Source: DASSUW01 sp036520135
Lineage (GTDB): Bacteria > Actinomycetota > Thermoleophilia > Solirubrobacterales > Solirubrobacteraceae
DNA length: 9,891 nt
NCBI GenBank assembly: GCA_036520135.1
Contig: DATDKF010000353.1
Span: forward strand, 1-9,891
Direction of reading: 5' to 3'
Both the position numbers and the translations under genes were made by a program. Shown in pieces: positions 1-6,560 of the stretch. Below the pieces are notes generated by a model. The model did not search any database. It was not told the origin of the DNA and saw only the letters and a list, made by a program, of their open reading frames with translations. Each line of letters begins with the position of its first letter. Position 1 is the first letter of the stretch.

Positions 1-67
1 GGCGAAGATCCGCGAACGGGTGCCGCGCGTGGAGGAGGACCGCTCGCTGGCCGCCGAGCTGGCGAGC
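1..67 (+). repeat. Direct repeat, copy 1 (67 bp, identical to 412-478)
   Basis: Bases 1-67 are identical to 412-478, at an offset of 411 bp (137 codons, in frame). Identity stops at base 68 (T here, C at 479). The repeat may extend upstream beyond the window. It encodes AKIRERVPRVEEDRSLAAELAS in both copies. Copy 1 is joined to the SERR region of HutH through a shared ELAS. Confidence 0.95.
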
Positions 68-517
68 TTCAGCGAGCGCCGCACGTACGCCCTCCTCTCC
101 CCGGGCTACGCCGAGCTGCCGCCGTTCCTCACGCCGCATCCCGGCCTGTCGAGCGGGCTGATGATCGCCCAGTACGCGGCCGCCGCGCTGGTCAACGAGA
201 ACCAGGTGCTCGCCCACCCGGCGGGCGCCGGCTCGATCCCGACGAGCGCCGGCCAGGAGGACTTCAACTCGATGGGCGCGCTCGCCGCGCTGAAGGCGCG
301 CACCGCGCTGGAGAACGCCGCGCAGGTGATCGCCACCGAGCTTGTGTGCGCGGTGCAGGGGCTCGAGTTCCACCGGCCCCTGCGCAGCACCGAGACGCTG
401 GAGGCAGCTGCGGCGAAGATCCGCGAACGGGTGCCGCGCGTGGAGGAGGACCGCTCGCTGGCCGCCGAGCTGGCGAGCCTCGCCGACGGACTGCGAACCG
501 GGGAGGTGGCGCTGTGA
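2..517 (+). CDS. hutH: Histidine ammonia-lyase (HutH), C-terminal part, 5' truncated by window edge
   Basis: This is the C-terminal ~171 residues of histidine ammonia-lyase, the cytoplasmic enzyme that deaminates L-histidine to urocanate, the first step of histidine degradation. The frame is open from base 2. The family signature is clear: SERR, LPPFLTPHPGLSSG, MIAQYAAAAL, LAHPAGAGSIPTSAGQED and a VCAVQGLEFHRPL segment, followed by the usual helical tail ending in GEVAL. The Ala-Ser-Gly motif that forms the MIO cofactor lies upstream and is not seen. The first 22 codons are odd: they exactly repeat codons near the C-terminus (412-478), so the sequence before SERR is probably duplicated or misassembled rather than the normal core of the enzyme. 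The stop TGA overlaps the hutU GTG start by 4 nt, making it the operon's upstream gene here. Identity is secure; the integrity of the 5' end is not. Confidence 0.92.
   Translation, partial: AKIRERVPRVEEDRSLAAELASFSERRTYALLSPGYAELPPFLTPHPGLSSGLMIAQYAAAALVNENQVLAHPAGAGSIPTSAGQEDFNSMGALAALKARTALENAAQVIATELVCAVQGLEFHRPLRSTETLEAAAAKIRERVPRVEEDRSLAAELASLADGLRTGEVAL
412..478 (+). repeat. Direct repeat, copy 2 (native hutH 3' end)
   Basis: This copy lies where the HutH C-terminal tail is expected, after the GLEFHRPLRS segment and before the stop, so it is the native location. It is identical to bases 1-67. Confidence 0.95.
500..509 (+). promoter_or_regulatory. Ribosome binding site of hutU
   Basis: GGGGAGGTGG lies inside the last codons of hutH, 4 nt before the GTG at 514. 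It decides the hutU start: the frame is open much further upstream, but the protein family begins at about this point and the RBS fits only this start. Confidence 0.75.
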
Positions 518-2124
518 GATGCCAGGGCTGGCGGCAGGAGGCCGCGCTGCGGATGCTGGAGAACAACCTGCATCCGGACGTCGCCGAGCGGCCGCAGGAC
601 CTCGTGGTCTACGGCGGGATCGGCAAGGCGGCGCGCAACCCCGCCGCGCTCGAGGCGATCAAGCGCGAGCTCACGCAGCTCGCGGACCACGAGACGCTGC
701 TGGTGCAGTCCGGCAAGCCGGTCGGCGTGTTCGAGACGCACACGGACGCGCCGCGCGTGCTGATCGCCAACTCCAACCTCGTGCCGCAATGGGCGACCTG
801 GGACACGTTCCGCGAGCTCGACGCCGCCGGGCTGATGATGTACGGCCAGATGACCGCCGGGTCCTGGATCTACATCGGGACTCAGGGGATCCTCCAGGGC
901 ACATACGAGACGTTCGCTGCGGTCGCCGCCAAGCGCTTCGGCGGGTCCCTGAGGGGCCGGCTGGTCGTCACCGCCGGGCTCGGCGGCATGGGCGGCGCCC
1001 AGCCGCTCGCGGTGACGATGAACGAGGGCTGCGCGCTGTGCGTCGAGGTCGACCTGCAGCGGATCGAGCGCCGGATCGAGACCGGCTACCTCGACGAGCG
1101 GGCGGGCTCGCTGGACGACGCGCTGGCTCGCCTCGGCGCCGCCCGCAGGGAGGGCCGCGCGCTGTCGATCGGGCTGCTCGGCAACGCCGCCGACGTGCTG
1201 CCCGAGCTGGTGCGGCGCGGCGCGGAGATCGACGTCGTGACCGACCAGACGAGCGCCCACGACCCGCTCAACGGCTACGTGCCCGCCGGCCTCACGGTCG
1301 AGCAGGCGGAGGTCCTGCGGCGGTCGGACCCCGACGACTACGTGCGCCGGGTCGGCGACAGCGCGCTCGCGCACGTCGGCGCGATCCGCGACCTGCAGGC
1401 GGCCGGCGTCGAGGCGTTCGACTACGGCAACGCGCTGCGCGGCCTCGCGCAGGAGCACGGCGACGCCGACGCCTTCGCCTACCCCGGCTTCGTCCCCGCC
1501 TACATCCGGCCGCTGTTTTGCGAGGGCAAGGGCCCGTTCCGCTGGGTCGCCCTGTCCGGCGACCCCGCCGACATCGCGGTCACCGACGACGCGATCCTCG
1601 AGCTGTTCGGCGACCAGGACCACATCCGTCGCTGGATCGAGCTGGCTCGCGCGCGGGTCAAGTTCCAGGGCCTGCCGGCGCGGATCTGCTGGCTCGGCTA
1701 CGGCGAGCGCCACCTCGCCGGGCTGCGCTTCAACGAGCTGGTCGCATCCGGCGCCGTCAAGGGTCCGATCGTGATCGGCCGCGACCACCTCGACGCCGGG
1801 TCGGTCGCCTCGCCCGAGCGCGAGACCGAGGCGATGCGCGACGGGACCGACGCGGTCGCCGACTGGCCGATCCTCAACGCGCTCGTCAACACGGCCACCG
1901 GCGCGAGCTGGGTCTCCTTCCACCACGGCGGCGGCGTCGGCATGGGCAAGTCGCTGCACGCCGGGCAGGTGTGCGTGGCCGAGGGCACGCCGGAGTCCGG
2001 CGAGCGGATCCGCCGCACGCTGCTCGCCGACCCGGGGATGGGCGTGATCCGGCACGCCGATGCCGGCTACCCGGAGGCGCTGGACGCGGCCGACCGGCTC
2101 GGCGTCAGGGTGCCGATGCGATGA
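514..2124 (+). CDS. hutU: Urocanate hydratase (urocanase)
   Basis: Cytoplasmic NAD+-dependent urocanase converts urocanate to 4-imidazolone-5-propionate, step two of histidine degradation. The 536-residue product is slightly shorter than the typical ~550-560 because the N-terminus begins directly at RCQGW. Diagnostic segments are VVYGGIGKAARN (31-42), LLVQSGKPVGVFETH (62-76), MMYGQMTAGSWIYIGTQGI (108-126), the glycine-rich NAD+-binding loop GLGGMGGAQP (155-164), LPARICWLGYGERH (387-400), whose Cys392 corresponds to the active-site Cys of the Pseudomonas putida enzyme, and HHGGGVGMG (470-478). The GTG start is chosen for its strong upstream GGGGAGGTGG and its 4-nt overlap (GTGA) with the hutH stop. 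Its own stop overlaps the hutI ATG. Coding looks intact, with all core motifs present. Confidence 0.97.
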   Translation: MRCQGWRQEAALRMLENNLHPDVAERPQDLVVYGGIGKAARNPAALEAIKRELTQLADHETLLVQSGKPVGVFETHTDAPRVLIANSNLVPQWATWDTFRELDAAGLMMYGQMTAGSWIYIGTQGILQGTYETFAAVAAKRFGGSLRGRLVVTAGLGGMGGAQPLAVTMNEGCALCVEVDLQRIERRIETGYLDERAGSLDDALARLGAARREGRALSIGLLGNAADVLPELVRRGAEIDVVTDQTSAHDPLNGYVPAGLTVEQAEVLRRSDPDDYVRRVGDSALAHVGAIRDLQAAGVEAFDYGNALRGLAQEHGDADAFAYPGFVPAYIRPLFCEGKGPFRWVALSGDPADIAVTDDAILELFGDQDHIRRWIELARARVKFQGLPARICWLGYGERHLAGLRFNELVASGAVKGPIVIGRDHLDAGSVASPERETEAMRDGTDAVADWPILNALVNTATGASWVSFHHGGGVGMGKSLHAGQVCVAEGTPESGERIRRTLLADPGMGVIRHADAGYPEALDAADRLGVRVPMR

Positions 2125-3287
2125 GCGTGTCGCTGCGCGGCGCCACGCAGGTGCTGCTCCCGCCCGAGGACGGCCTGCCGTATGTGCGCCGTGCCGCCGA
2201 CATGCGGCTCGAGCCCGGCTCGGTGACCGTGCGCGACGGCGTCATCGCCGCGCTCGACGACGACCCGGGCGCCGACCTCGTGATCGACGCCGCCGGCGGC
2301 GCGATCGTCCCGGGCTTCGTCGACTGCCACACGCACCTGCCGTTCGCCGGCTGGCGCGCGACCGAATACGAGGAGAAGGTCACCGGCGTGCCGTACGAGG
2401 AGATCTCGCGGCGCGGCGGCGGGATCGCCAGCTCGGCCCGCGCGCTCGCCGAGGCGGACGACGCAGCCGTGCTCGCCCAGGCCCGCGGCGTGCGCGCCGA
2501 GATGCTCGCCCATGGCACGACGACGTTCGAGGCCAAGACCGGCTACGGCCTCTCGCGCGACGCCGAGCTGCGGCTCGTGCGGCTGGCGCGCGAGCTCGGC
2601 GCCGACGCCGTGACCGGCCTGTTCGCCCACGCGATCCCGCCCGGCACCGACGCCGCCGCCTGGATGGACGAAGTCGACGCGCTCGCCGCCGAGGCGGACG
2701 TCGACGCGCTCGACATCTACGTCGAGTCGGTCGCCTTCCGCAACGAGGACCTCGAGCGGCTCGGCGAGATCGCGCGCCGCGAGGGCGTGCCCCTGCGCGC
2801 GCACGTGGAGCAGTTCAACGCCAACCGCTCGGTGCCGGTCGCGCTCGCCGCCGGCGCCCGCTCGGTCGACCACCTGGCCTGCCTGCACCCCGACGACCTG
2901 GCGCCGCTGGCCGCCGCCGAGACCGCGGCAGTGCTCCTGCCCGGCGCCGAGTTCCTCGGCGCCGAGCGCACCGCCCCGGGCCGCGAGCTCGCCGACGCGG
3001 GCGCGATCTGCGTGCTCGCCACCGACTGCAACCCGGGCACGTCCCCGGTCGCCTCGCTGCCGCTGATCGTCGGCCTCGCCGTGCGCCGCTACGGCTGGAG
3101 CGCGCGCGAGGCGCTCGCCGCCTGCACGCTCAACGCGGCCTGGGTGCTCGGCCTCGGCGACCGCGGCTCGATCGAGGTCGGCAAGCGCGCCGATCTGCTC
3201 GTGCTCGACGCGCCGGTGGAGCACGTCCCGTACCGCTTCGGCCACAACCCGGTCCGCGCCGTGATCGCCGGCGGGGAGCTCGCCTGA
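2121..3287 (+). CDS. hutI: Imidazolonepropionase
   Basis: This amidohydrolase-superfamily metalloenzyme opens the ring of 4-imidazolone-5-propionate to give N-formimino-L-glutamate, step three of the pathway. It has 388 residues, close to the family's ~400-420. The N-terminal beta-sandwich strand is present (GSVTVRDGVIAAL, 33-45), followed by GFVDCHTHLPFAGWR with metal ligands His70 and His72, the TFEAKTGYGL substrate loop (135-144), AHVEQF with metal His228, DHLACL with His251, and TDCNPGTSP with metal Asp302. The C-terminal sandwich (ADLLVLDAPVEHVPYRFGHN, VRAVIAGGELA) is complete, unlike in the neighbouring HutF. The ATG overlaps the hutU TGA (ATGA), with a modest AGGGTG about 8 nt upstream, so translation is probably coupled to hutU. 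The next gene starts on the base after the stop. Confidence 0.96.
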   Translation: MSVSLRGATQVLLPPEDGLPYVRRAADMRLEPGSVTVRDGVIAALDDDPGADLVIDAAGGAIVPGFVDCHTHLPFAGWRATEYEEKVTGVPYEEISRRGGGIASSARALAEADDAAVLAQARGVRAEMLAHGTTTFEAKTGYGLSRDAELRLVRLARELGADAVTGLFAHAIPPGTDAAAWMDEVDALAAEADVDALDIYVESVAFRNEDLERLGEIARREGVPLRAHVEQFNANRSVPVALAAGARSVDHLACLHPDDLAPLAAAETAAVLLPGAEFLGAERTAPGRELADAGAICVLATDCNPGTSPVASLPLIVGLAVRRYGWSAREALAACTLNAAWVLGLGDRGSIEVGKRADLLVLDAPVEHVPYRFGHNPVRAVIAGGELA

Positions 3288-4466
3288 GTGATCACCGCCG
3301 CCCACCTCGAGGAGCTGCTGTCCGACCTCGTCCCGATCGGGCTCGACGAGACCGGCGCGACGACCCGGCTCGCGTGGACGCGCGAGGACGAGGAGGCGAC
3401 CGGCTGGTTCGCCCGCCGCGCGGGGGCGATCGGCCGCCGGATGGAGCGCGACCCCGCCGGCAACCTGTGGGCGGTCCCCGGCACGCCCGGGCCGTGGTGG
3501 GCGGCCGGCTCGCACCTGGACAGCGTGCGGTCGGGCGGACGGTTCGACGGCGCGCTCGGCGTCGCGGCGGCGTTCGCGGTCGCCGAGCGCGCGCCGGTCG
3601 CCGTGATCTCGTTCGCCGACGAGGAGGGCGCGCGCTTCAACACGCCGACCTTCGGGTCGCGCGCGCTGGTCGGGCGGCTCGACGTCGACGACGCGATCGC
3701 CCGCGTCGACGAGCACGGCGACACGCTCGGCGACGCGATGGCCGACGCCGGCGTCGACCCGGGCGCTCTGGCGTCCGCGCCGGAATGGCTCGACCGCCTG
3801 TGCGGCTTCCTCGAGCTGCACGTCGACCAGACGCGCGACGTCGCCACCTCGCGGGCGCCCGCCGGCGTCGTCACGCGGCTCGCCGCGCGGCTGCGGCTGC
3901 AGGTCTCCTTCTCCGGCCAGGCAGACCACGCGGGCACGACCCCGCGCGAGGAGCGCCACGACGCGCTGGCGGCCGCCGCGCGGCTGATCGTGCGCGGCGA
4001 CGCCGAGGCGGCGCAGCGGCTCGGCATGGTCTTCACCGCCGCGCGGATCGAGGTCGAGCCGAATGCCCCGACCACCGTGCCGAGCGCCGCCCGCGTGTGG
4101 CTCGACGCCCGCGCGCCGGAGGCCGAGACCGTCGAGTCCTGGCGCGCGGCGATCGAGACCGAGGCCGCGCGCGTCGCCGAGGAGGCGGGCGTCGAGCTCG
4201 ACCTGCGCACCGCCGCCTGGTCGCCCGGCACCGAGTTCCCCGAGGACGTCCGCGAGGCGCTGCTGCTCGGGCTGCGGCCACCCAAGCCGCGGGTCGTCTG
4301 CTACGCCGGGCACGACGCGGGCGTGATCGCCGCGGAGCGGCCGGCCGGCATGGTGCTGGTGCGCAACGAGACCGGCGTGAGCCACTCGCCCGAGGAGGAG
4401 GTCTCGCTCGACGACGCGGCCGTCGGGGCGAACGCGCTGCTCAAGGCCGTGGAGGAGCTTGCATGA
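3288..4466 (+). CDS. M20-family amidohydrolase (allantoate amidohydrolase/N-carbamoyl-amino-acid hydrolase type), candidate N-formylglutamate deformylase
   Basis: This is a 392-residue binuclear-metal hydrolase of the M20 allantoate amidohydrolase/L-carbamoylase group, near the usual ~400-420 residues. Visible ligands and catalytic residues are GSHLDS (His76), GGRFDGALG (Asp87, bridging), DEEGARF (Glu112 as probable general base, Glu113 as ligand), ELHVDQ (His178) and GVSHSPEE (His366). GQADHAGTTPR (His214) and GHDAG (His342) match the dimerisation-domain and active-site substrate contacts. Two motifs deviate: the common ELHIEQG is ELHVDQT here, and SGAGHDA is CYAGHDAG. The gene lies between hutI and hutF in the same operon. 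The GTG abuts the hutI stop, has GGGGAG about 9 nt upstream, and its stop overlaps hutF. Because HutF yields N-formyl-L-glutamate and no HutG is seen, the inferred job is cleaving that N-acyl amino acid to glutamate plus formate. The fold is near certain; the substrate is inferred from context only. A formiminoglutamate or N-carbamoyl amino acid hydrolase is possible. Confidence 0.87.
   Translation: MITAAHLEELLSDLVPIGLDETGATTRLAWTREDEEATGWFARRAGAIGRRMERDPAGNLWAVPGTPGPWWAAGSHLDSVRSGGRFDGALGVAAAFAVAERAPVAVISFADEEGARFNTPTFGSRALVGRLDVDDAIARVDEHGDTLGDAMADAGVDPGALASAPEWLDRLCGFLELHVDQTRDVATSRAPAGVVTRLAARLRLQVSFSGQADHAGTTPREERHDALAAAARLIVRGDAEAAQRLGMVFTAARIEVEPNAPTTVPSAARVWLDARAPEAETVESWRAAIETEAARVAEEAGVELDLRTAAWSPGTEFPEDVREALLLGLRPPKPRVVCYAGHDAGVIAAERPAGMVLVRNETGVSHSPEEEVSLDDAAVGANALLKAVEELA
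4451..4457 (+). promoter_or_regulatory. Ribosome binding site of hutF
   Basis: GGAGGAG lies 5 nt before the ATG at 4463, within the last codons of the M20 gene. It supports the short hutF start, since the upstream part of the same frame is antisense-like shadow rather than HutF sequence. Confidence 0.75.
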
Positions 4467-5521
4467 GACCGCGCGCAATCCCGGCGATGGCCAACGTGCA
4501 CTCGCACGCGTTCCAGATCGACCTGCGCGGGCGCGGCGAGCGGTCCGAGCACAAGGAGGACGACTTCTGGAGCTGGCGCGAGGGGATGTACGCGCTCGCC
4601 GAGGCGCTCGACCCCGACCGGATGCGCGCGGTCGCCGAGCGCGTCTACACGGAGATGGCCGCCGCCGGCTACGGCGCCGTCGGCGAGTTCCACTACGTCC
4701 ACCACCAGCCCGACGGGACGCCGTATGACGATGCCAACGCGATGGCCGTCGCGTGCGCCGAGGCGGCCGCCGCGGCGGGTCTGGAGATCGTCCTGCTCCC
4801 CGCCGCCTACCACCGCGGCGGGCACGCGCGGTTCCGGGACGCGAGCGTCGATGCCTTCCTCGCGCGCGTGGACGACCTGCGGTCGCGGGGCTTTGCGGTC
4901 GGCGTCGCGGCCCATAGCGTCCGCGCGGTACCGGCGGACTGGCTGCGCGAGATCGCCGCCTACGCCGACGCGCACAGGCTCGTGCGCCACGTCCACGCCC
5001 ACGAACAGCCGCGCGAGCTCGAGGAGTGCTGGGCCGAGCACGGCTGCTCGCCGATCGAGCTGCTCGACCGCACCGGCTTCCTAGGCGACCGCACGACGGT
5101 CGTGCACGCGATCCACGTCTTCGAGCGCGACATCGCGCTGCTCGCCCACGCGAACGCGATCGTCGCGAGCTGCCCGACGACCGAGGGCAACCTCGGCGAC
5201 GGCCACTTCCCCGCGTTGCTGTACCGCGACGCCGGCGTGCGGATGGCGATCGGCAGCGACAGCAACGTGATCGTCGACCCGTTCGAGGAGGCACGCGAGC
5301 TGGAGACCGGCGCGCGGCGGGCGCGCCGCACGCGCCATGCTCTGCTGGCGACTGTGGACGACCTATGGGGCGCGCTCGCCGCCAACGGTTGCGCGAGCCT
5401 CGGGCTCGAGGATGCCGGGACCGTGACCGTCGACCTCGATCATCCGCGGCTGCGCAGCGTGGCGGACGAGGACGTCATGCGTGCGATCGCCACCTGCGCC
5501 TCGGCGGACGTGGTCGCGTGA
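4463..5521 (+). CDS. hutF: Formimidoylglutamate deiminase (HutF), short form
   Basis: This amidohydrolase-superfamily deiminase hydrolyses N-formimino-L-glutamate to N-formyl-L-glutamate and ammonia. The barrel motifs are specific: ANVHSHAFQ with metal ligands His13 and His15, DFWSWREGMY (34-43), GEFHYVHH (74-81), HSVRAV (151-156), HVHAHEQ with an HxxE arrangement (His178, Glu181), VVHAIH (His215), CPTTEGNLGDG (237-247) and IGSDSN with Asp266. At 352 residues it is about 100 shorter than the ~450-residue Pseudomonas enzyme. It starts about 12 residues before HxH and ends at ADVVA, so the flanking beta-sandwich strands at both ends are missing. The ATG overlaps the M20 stop and has GGAGGAG 5 nt upstream. 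Its TGA overlaps the GTG of the RidA-like gene. No frameshift is seen, and the bases just after the stop do not continue the family sequence, so the short form looks native. Function is confident from the motifs; activity of the minimal form is inferred. Confidence 0.92.
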   Translation: MRPRAIPAMANVHSHAFQIDLRGRGERSEHKEDDFWSWREGMYALAEALDPDRMRAVAERVYTEMAAAGYGAVGEFHYVHHQPDGTPYDDANAMAVACAEAAAAAGLEIVLLPAAYHRGGHARFRDASVDAFLARVDDLRSRGFAVGVAAHSVRAVPADWLREIAAYADAHRLVRHVHAHEQPRELEECWAEHGCSPIELLDRTGFLGDRTTVVHAIHVFERDIALLAHANAIVASCPTTEGNLGDGHFPALLYRDAGVRMAIGSDSNVIVDPFEEARELETGARRARRTRHALLATVDDLWGALAANGCASLGLEDAGTVTVDLDHPRLRSVADEDVMRAIATCASADVVA

Positions 5522-5904
5522 CGCGGCGGCTGATCTCGTCCGGCTCGACGTTCGAGGAGCAGATCGGCTACTCGCGCGCCGTCGTCGACGGCGACTGGGT
5601 CCACGTGTCCGGGACCACCGGCTTCGACTACGCGACGATGACGATCGCCGACGACGTGGTCGCGCAAGCGGAGCAGTGCGTCGCGAACATCGGCGCGGCA
5701 CTGGCTGAGGCGGGCGCCTCGTTCGCCGACGTCGTCCGCGTGCGCTACCTGCTTCCGGATCGCGACGACTTCGAGCCGTGCTGGCCGGTGCTGCGGCGCG
5801 CGTTCGGCGCGGCGCGTCCGGCCGCGACGATGCAGGTCTGCGGCCTGTCCGACCCGCGCATGCGGATCGAGATCGAGGTCACCGCGCGCCGCGAATCTGG
5901 CTGA
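5518..5904 (+). CDS. RidA/YjgF/YER057c-family protein lacking the canonical active-site arginine
   Basis: This small 128-residue protein has the RidA fold, which forms trimers with active sites between subunits. Recognisable segments are ISSGSTFEEQIGYSRAVV (6-23), VHVSGTTGFDY (28-38), ANIGAALAEAGASFADVVRVRYLLP (56-80), ARPAATM (99-105) and RIEIEVTA (116-123). True RidA imine deaminases carry an arginine (Arg105 in E. coli) in VARLP; the aligned stretch here is VCGLSD, with Gly109 in its place. Enamine/imine deaminase activity therefore should not be assumed. The GTG overlaps the hutF stop (GTGA). No strong RBS is visible, suggesting translation coupled to hutF. It is the last gene of the hut operon, and no obvious terminator follows. 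Its role there is unknown: it may bind or clear a pathway intermediate, or act on a related catabolite. Confidence 0.9.
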   Translation: MTRRLISSGSTFEEQIGYSRAVVDGDWVHVSGTTGFDYATMTIADDVVAQAEQCVANIGAALAEAGASFADVVRVRYLLPDRDDFEPCWPVLRRAFGAARPAATMQVCGLSDPRMRIEIEVTARRESG

Positions 5905-5999
5905 CGATCGATCACGCTTGCTGTTTGGATCTTCGGGCGACGTCCGGTCTCGAGGAGAGCCGCAACCAGGCAGCGCTATGCGGCAGCGATCGTCCTGTG

Positions 6000-6341
6000 C
6001 TATTCCGCGATTGGGCACGCGGCGGCCAGCGCGAACGGGCTGCCCTCGGAGTCCCGGCATACGGCCCACCGATCGCCGGGGTGGATGATCGAGCCGCCGA
6101 GTTCGCGAACGCGCTCGAGCGTTCCGGGCAGGTCCGCGACGGTGAAGTACGGAAGGGAAGCGGTGTCGCCGGGCCCGGGTCCACGATCGTGGACTCCCAG
6201 GCGTAGGTTGTCAGTGTCGGCCTGCCACCCCGATCCGGCCGCAGCCGGCCGTGGCGAGAGGGCGACCCCGAGCACTCCGTGCCAGAACCGCAGCGCGCGA
6301 TCGGGATCGTCGGCTGGGAATTCGATGAGCGGCGCGGGCAT
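6000..6341 (-). CDS. VOC-superfamily (glyoxalase/bleomycin-resistance fold) protein
   Basis: This 113-residue protein has two beta-alpha-beta-beta-beta modules typical of a single-chain VOC protein. The first module covers IEFPADDPDRALRFWHGVLGVAL, with the usual D/RALRFW helix after strand one, and LRLGVHD. The second covers SLPYFTVADLPGTLERVRELGG, GDRWAVCRDSEGSPFALA. The metal-ligand His expected in strand one is Glu7 here, so catalytic metal binding is uncertain. It lies on the minus strand and converges on the hut operon with 95 bp between stops. The ATG at 6341 has no Shine-Dalgarno. A CATACT element (6349-6354) ends 7 nt before the ATG, which would fit a leaderless transcript but is weak. 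Substrate is unknown; many relatives are simply annotated as VOC family or glyoxalase. The antisense reading of 5912-6385 is a shadow. Confidence 0.82.
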   Translation of the reverse strand: MPAPLIEFPADDPDRALRFWHGVLGVALSPRPAAAGSGWQADTDNLRLGVHDRGPGPGDTASLPYFTVADLPGTLERVRELGGSIIHPGDRWAVCRDSEGSPFALAAACPIAE

Positions 6342-6422
6342 TTACGCAAGTATGGCTGGCGATTCGTGCTCGCATGCTGTCGCAAGCAGGCCTCGAAGCG
6401 GAAGCGCGGCTCCCTCTGGTCT

Positions 6423-6451
6423 GGATGATCGGCGCGCTGCCGTGATCATCC
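6423..6451. repeat. Inverted repeat, 8-bp perfect arms, 13-nt spacer
   Basis: GGATGATC (6423-6430) and GATCATCC (6444-6451) are perfect reverse complements in the gap between the VOC and M28 genes. No T-tract follows on either strand, so it is more like an operator or chance than a terminator. Confidence 0.35.
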
Positions 6452-6515
6452 CTCGCGCGCGAACCAGGTCCTCCGCCCAGGATCGCGCGGGGGCAAGTCG
6501 CGCAAAAGCCGGCGG

Positions 6516-6545
6516 GAGGGGCGACCCGCTGACGGGCCGCCCCTC
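6516..6545 (-). terminator. Probable intrinsic terminator of the M28 peptidase gene
   Basis: A hairpin begins 15 nt downstream of the M28 stop. The outer arms GAGGGGCG (6516-6523) and CGCCCCTC (6538-6545) pair perfectly; after one A/C mismatch, CCCG and CGGG (6525-6528, 6533-6536) pair around a CTGA loop. On the minus strand it is followed within ~10 nt by CTTTTG, a short U-run. Its GC-rich 12-bp stem and its position make it a good terminator despite the weak tract. Confidence 0.65.
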
Positions 6546-6560
6546 TCACCAGCGCGGAAG

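Noticed and set aside
106..2055. 649-residue open frame on the minus strand, antisense to hutH/hutU
   Set aside because: It is a GC-bias shadow: composition is Arg/Ala/Pro/Val-rich with no family motifs, and the plus strand encodes clear HutH and HutU.
2060..4462. N-terminal extension of hutF in the same open frame
   Set aside because: The extension is arginine-rich shadow of hutI and the M20 gene. The RBS at 4451-4457 and the family alignment place the start at 4463.
2067..5294. 1075-residue minus-strand open frame opposite hutI, M20 and hutF
   Set aside because: Low-complexity Arg/Gly/Ala translation with no recognisable domain; caused by the lack of stops in very GC-rich DNA.
5905..5999. 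Terminator between the converging RidA-like and VOC genes
   Set aside because: Only 4-bp stems and no T-tract on either strand; nothing convincing.
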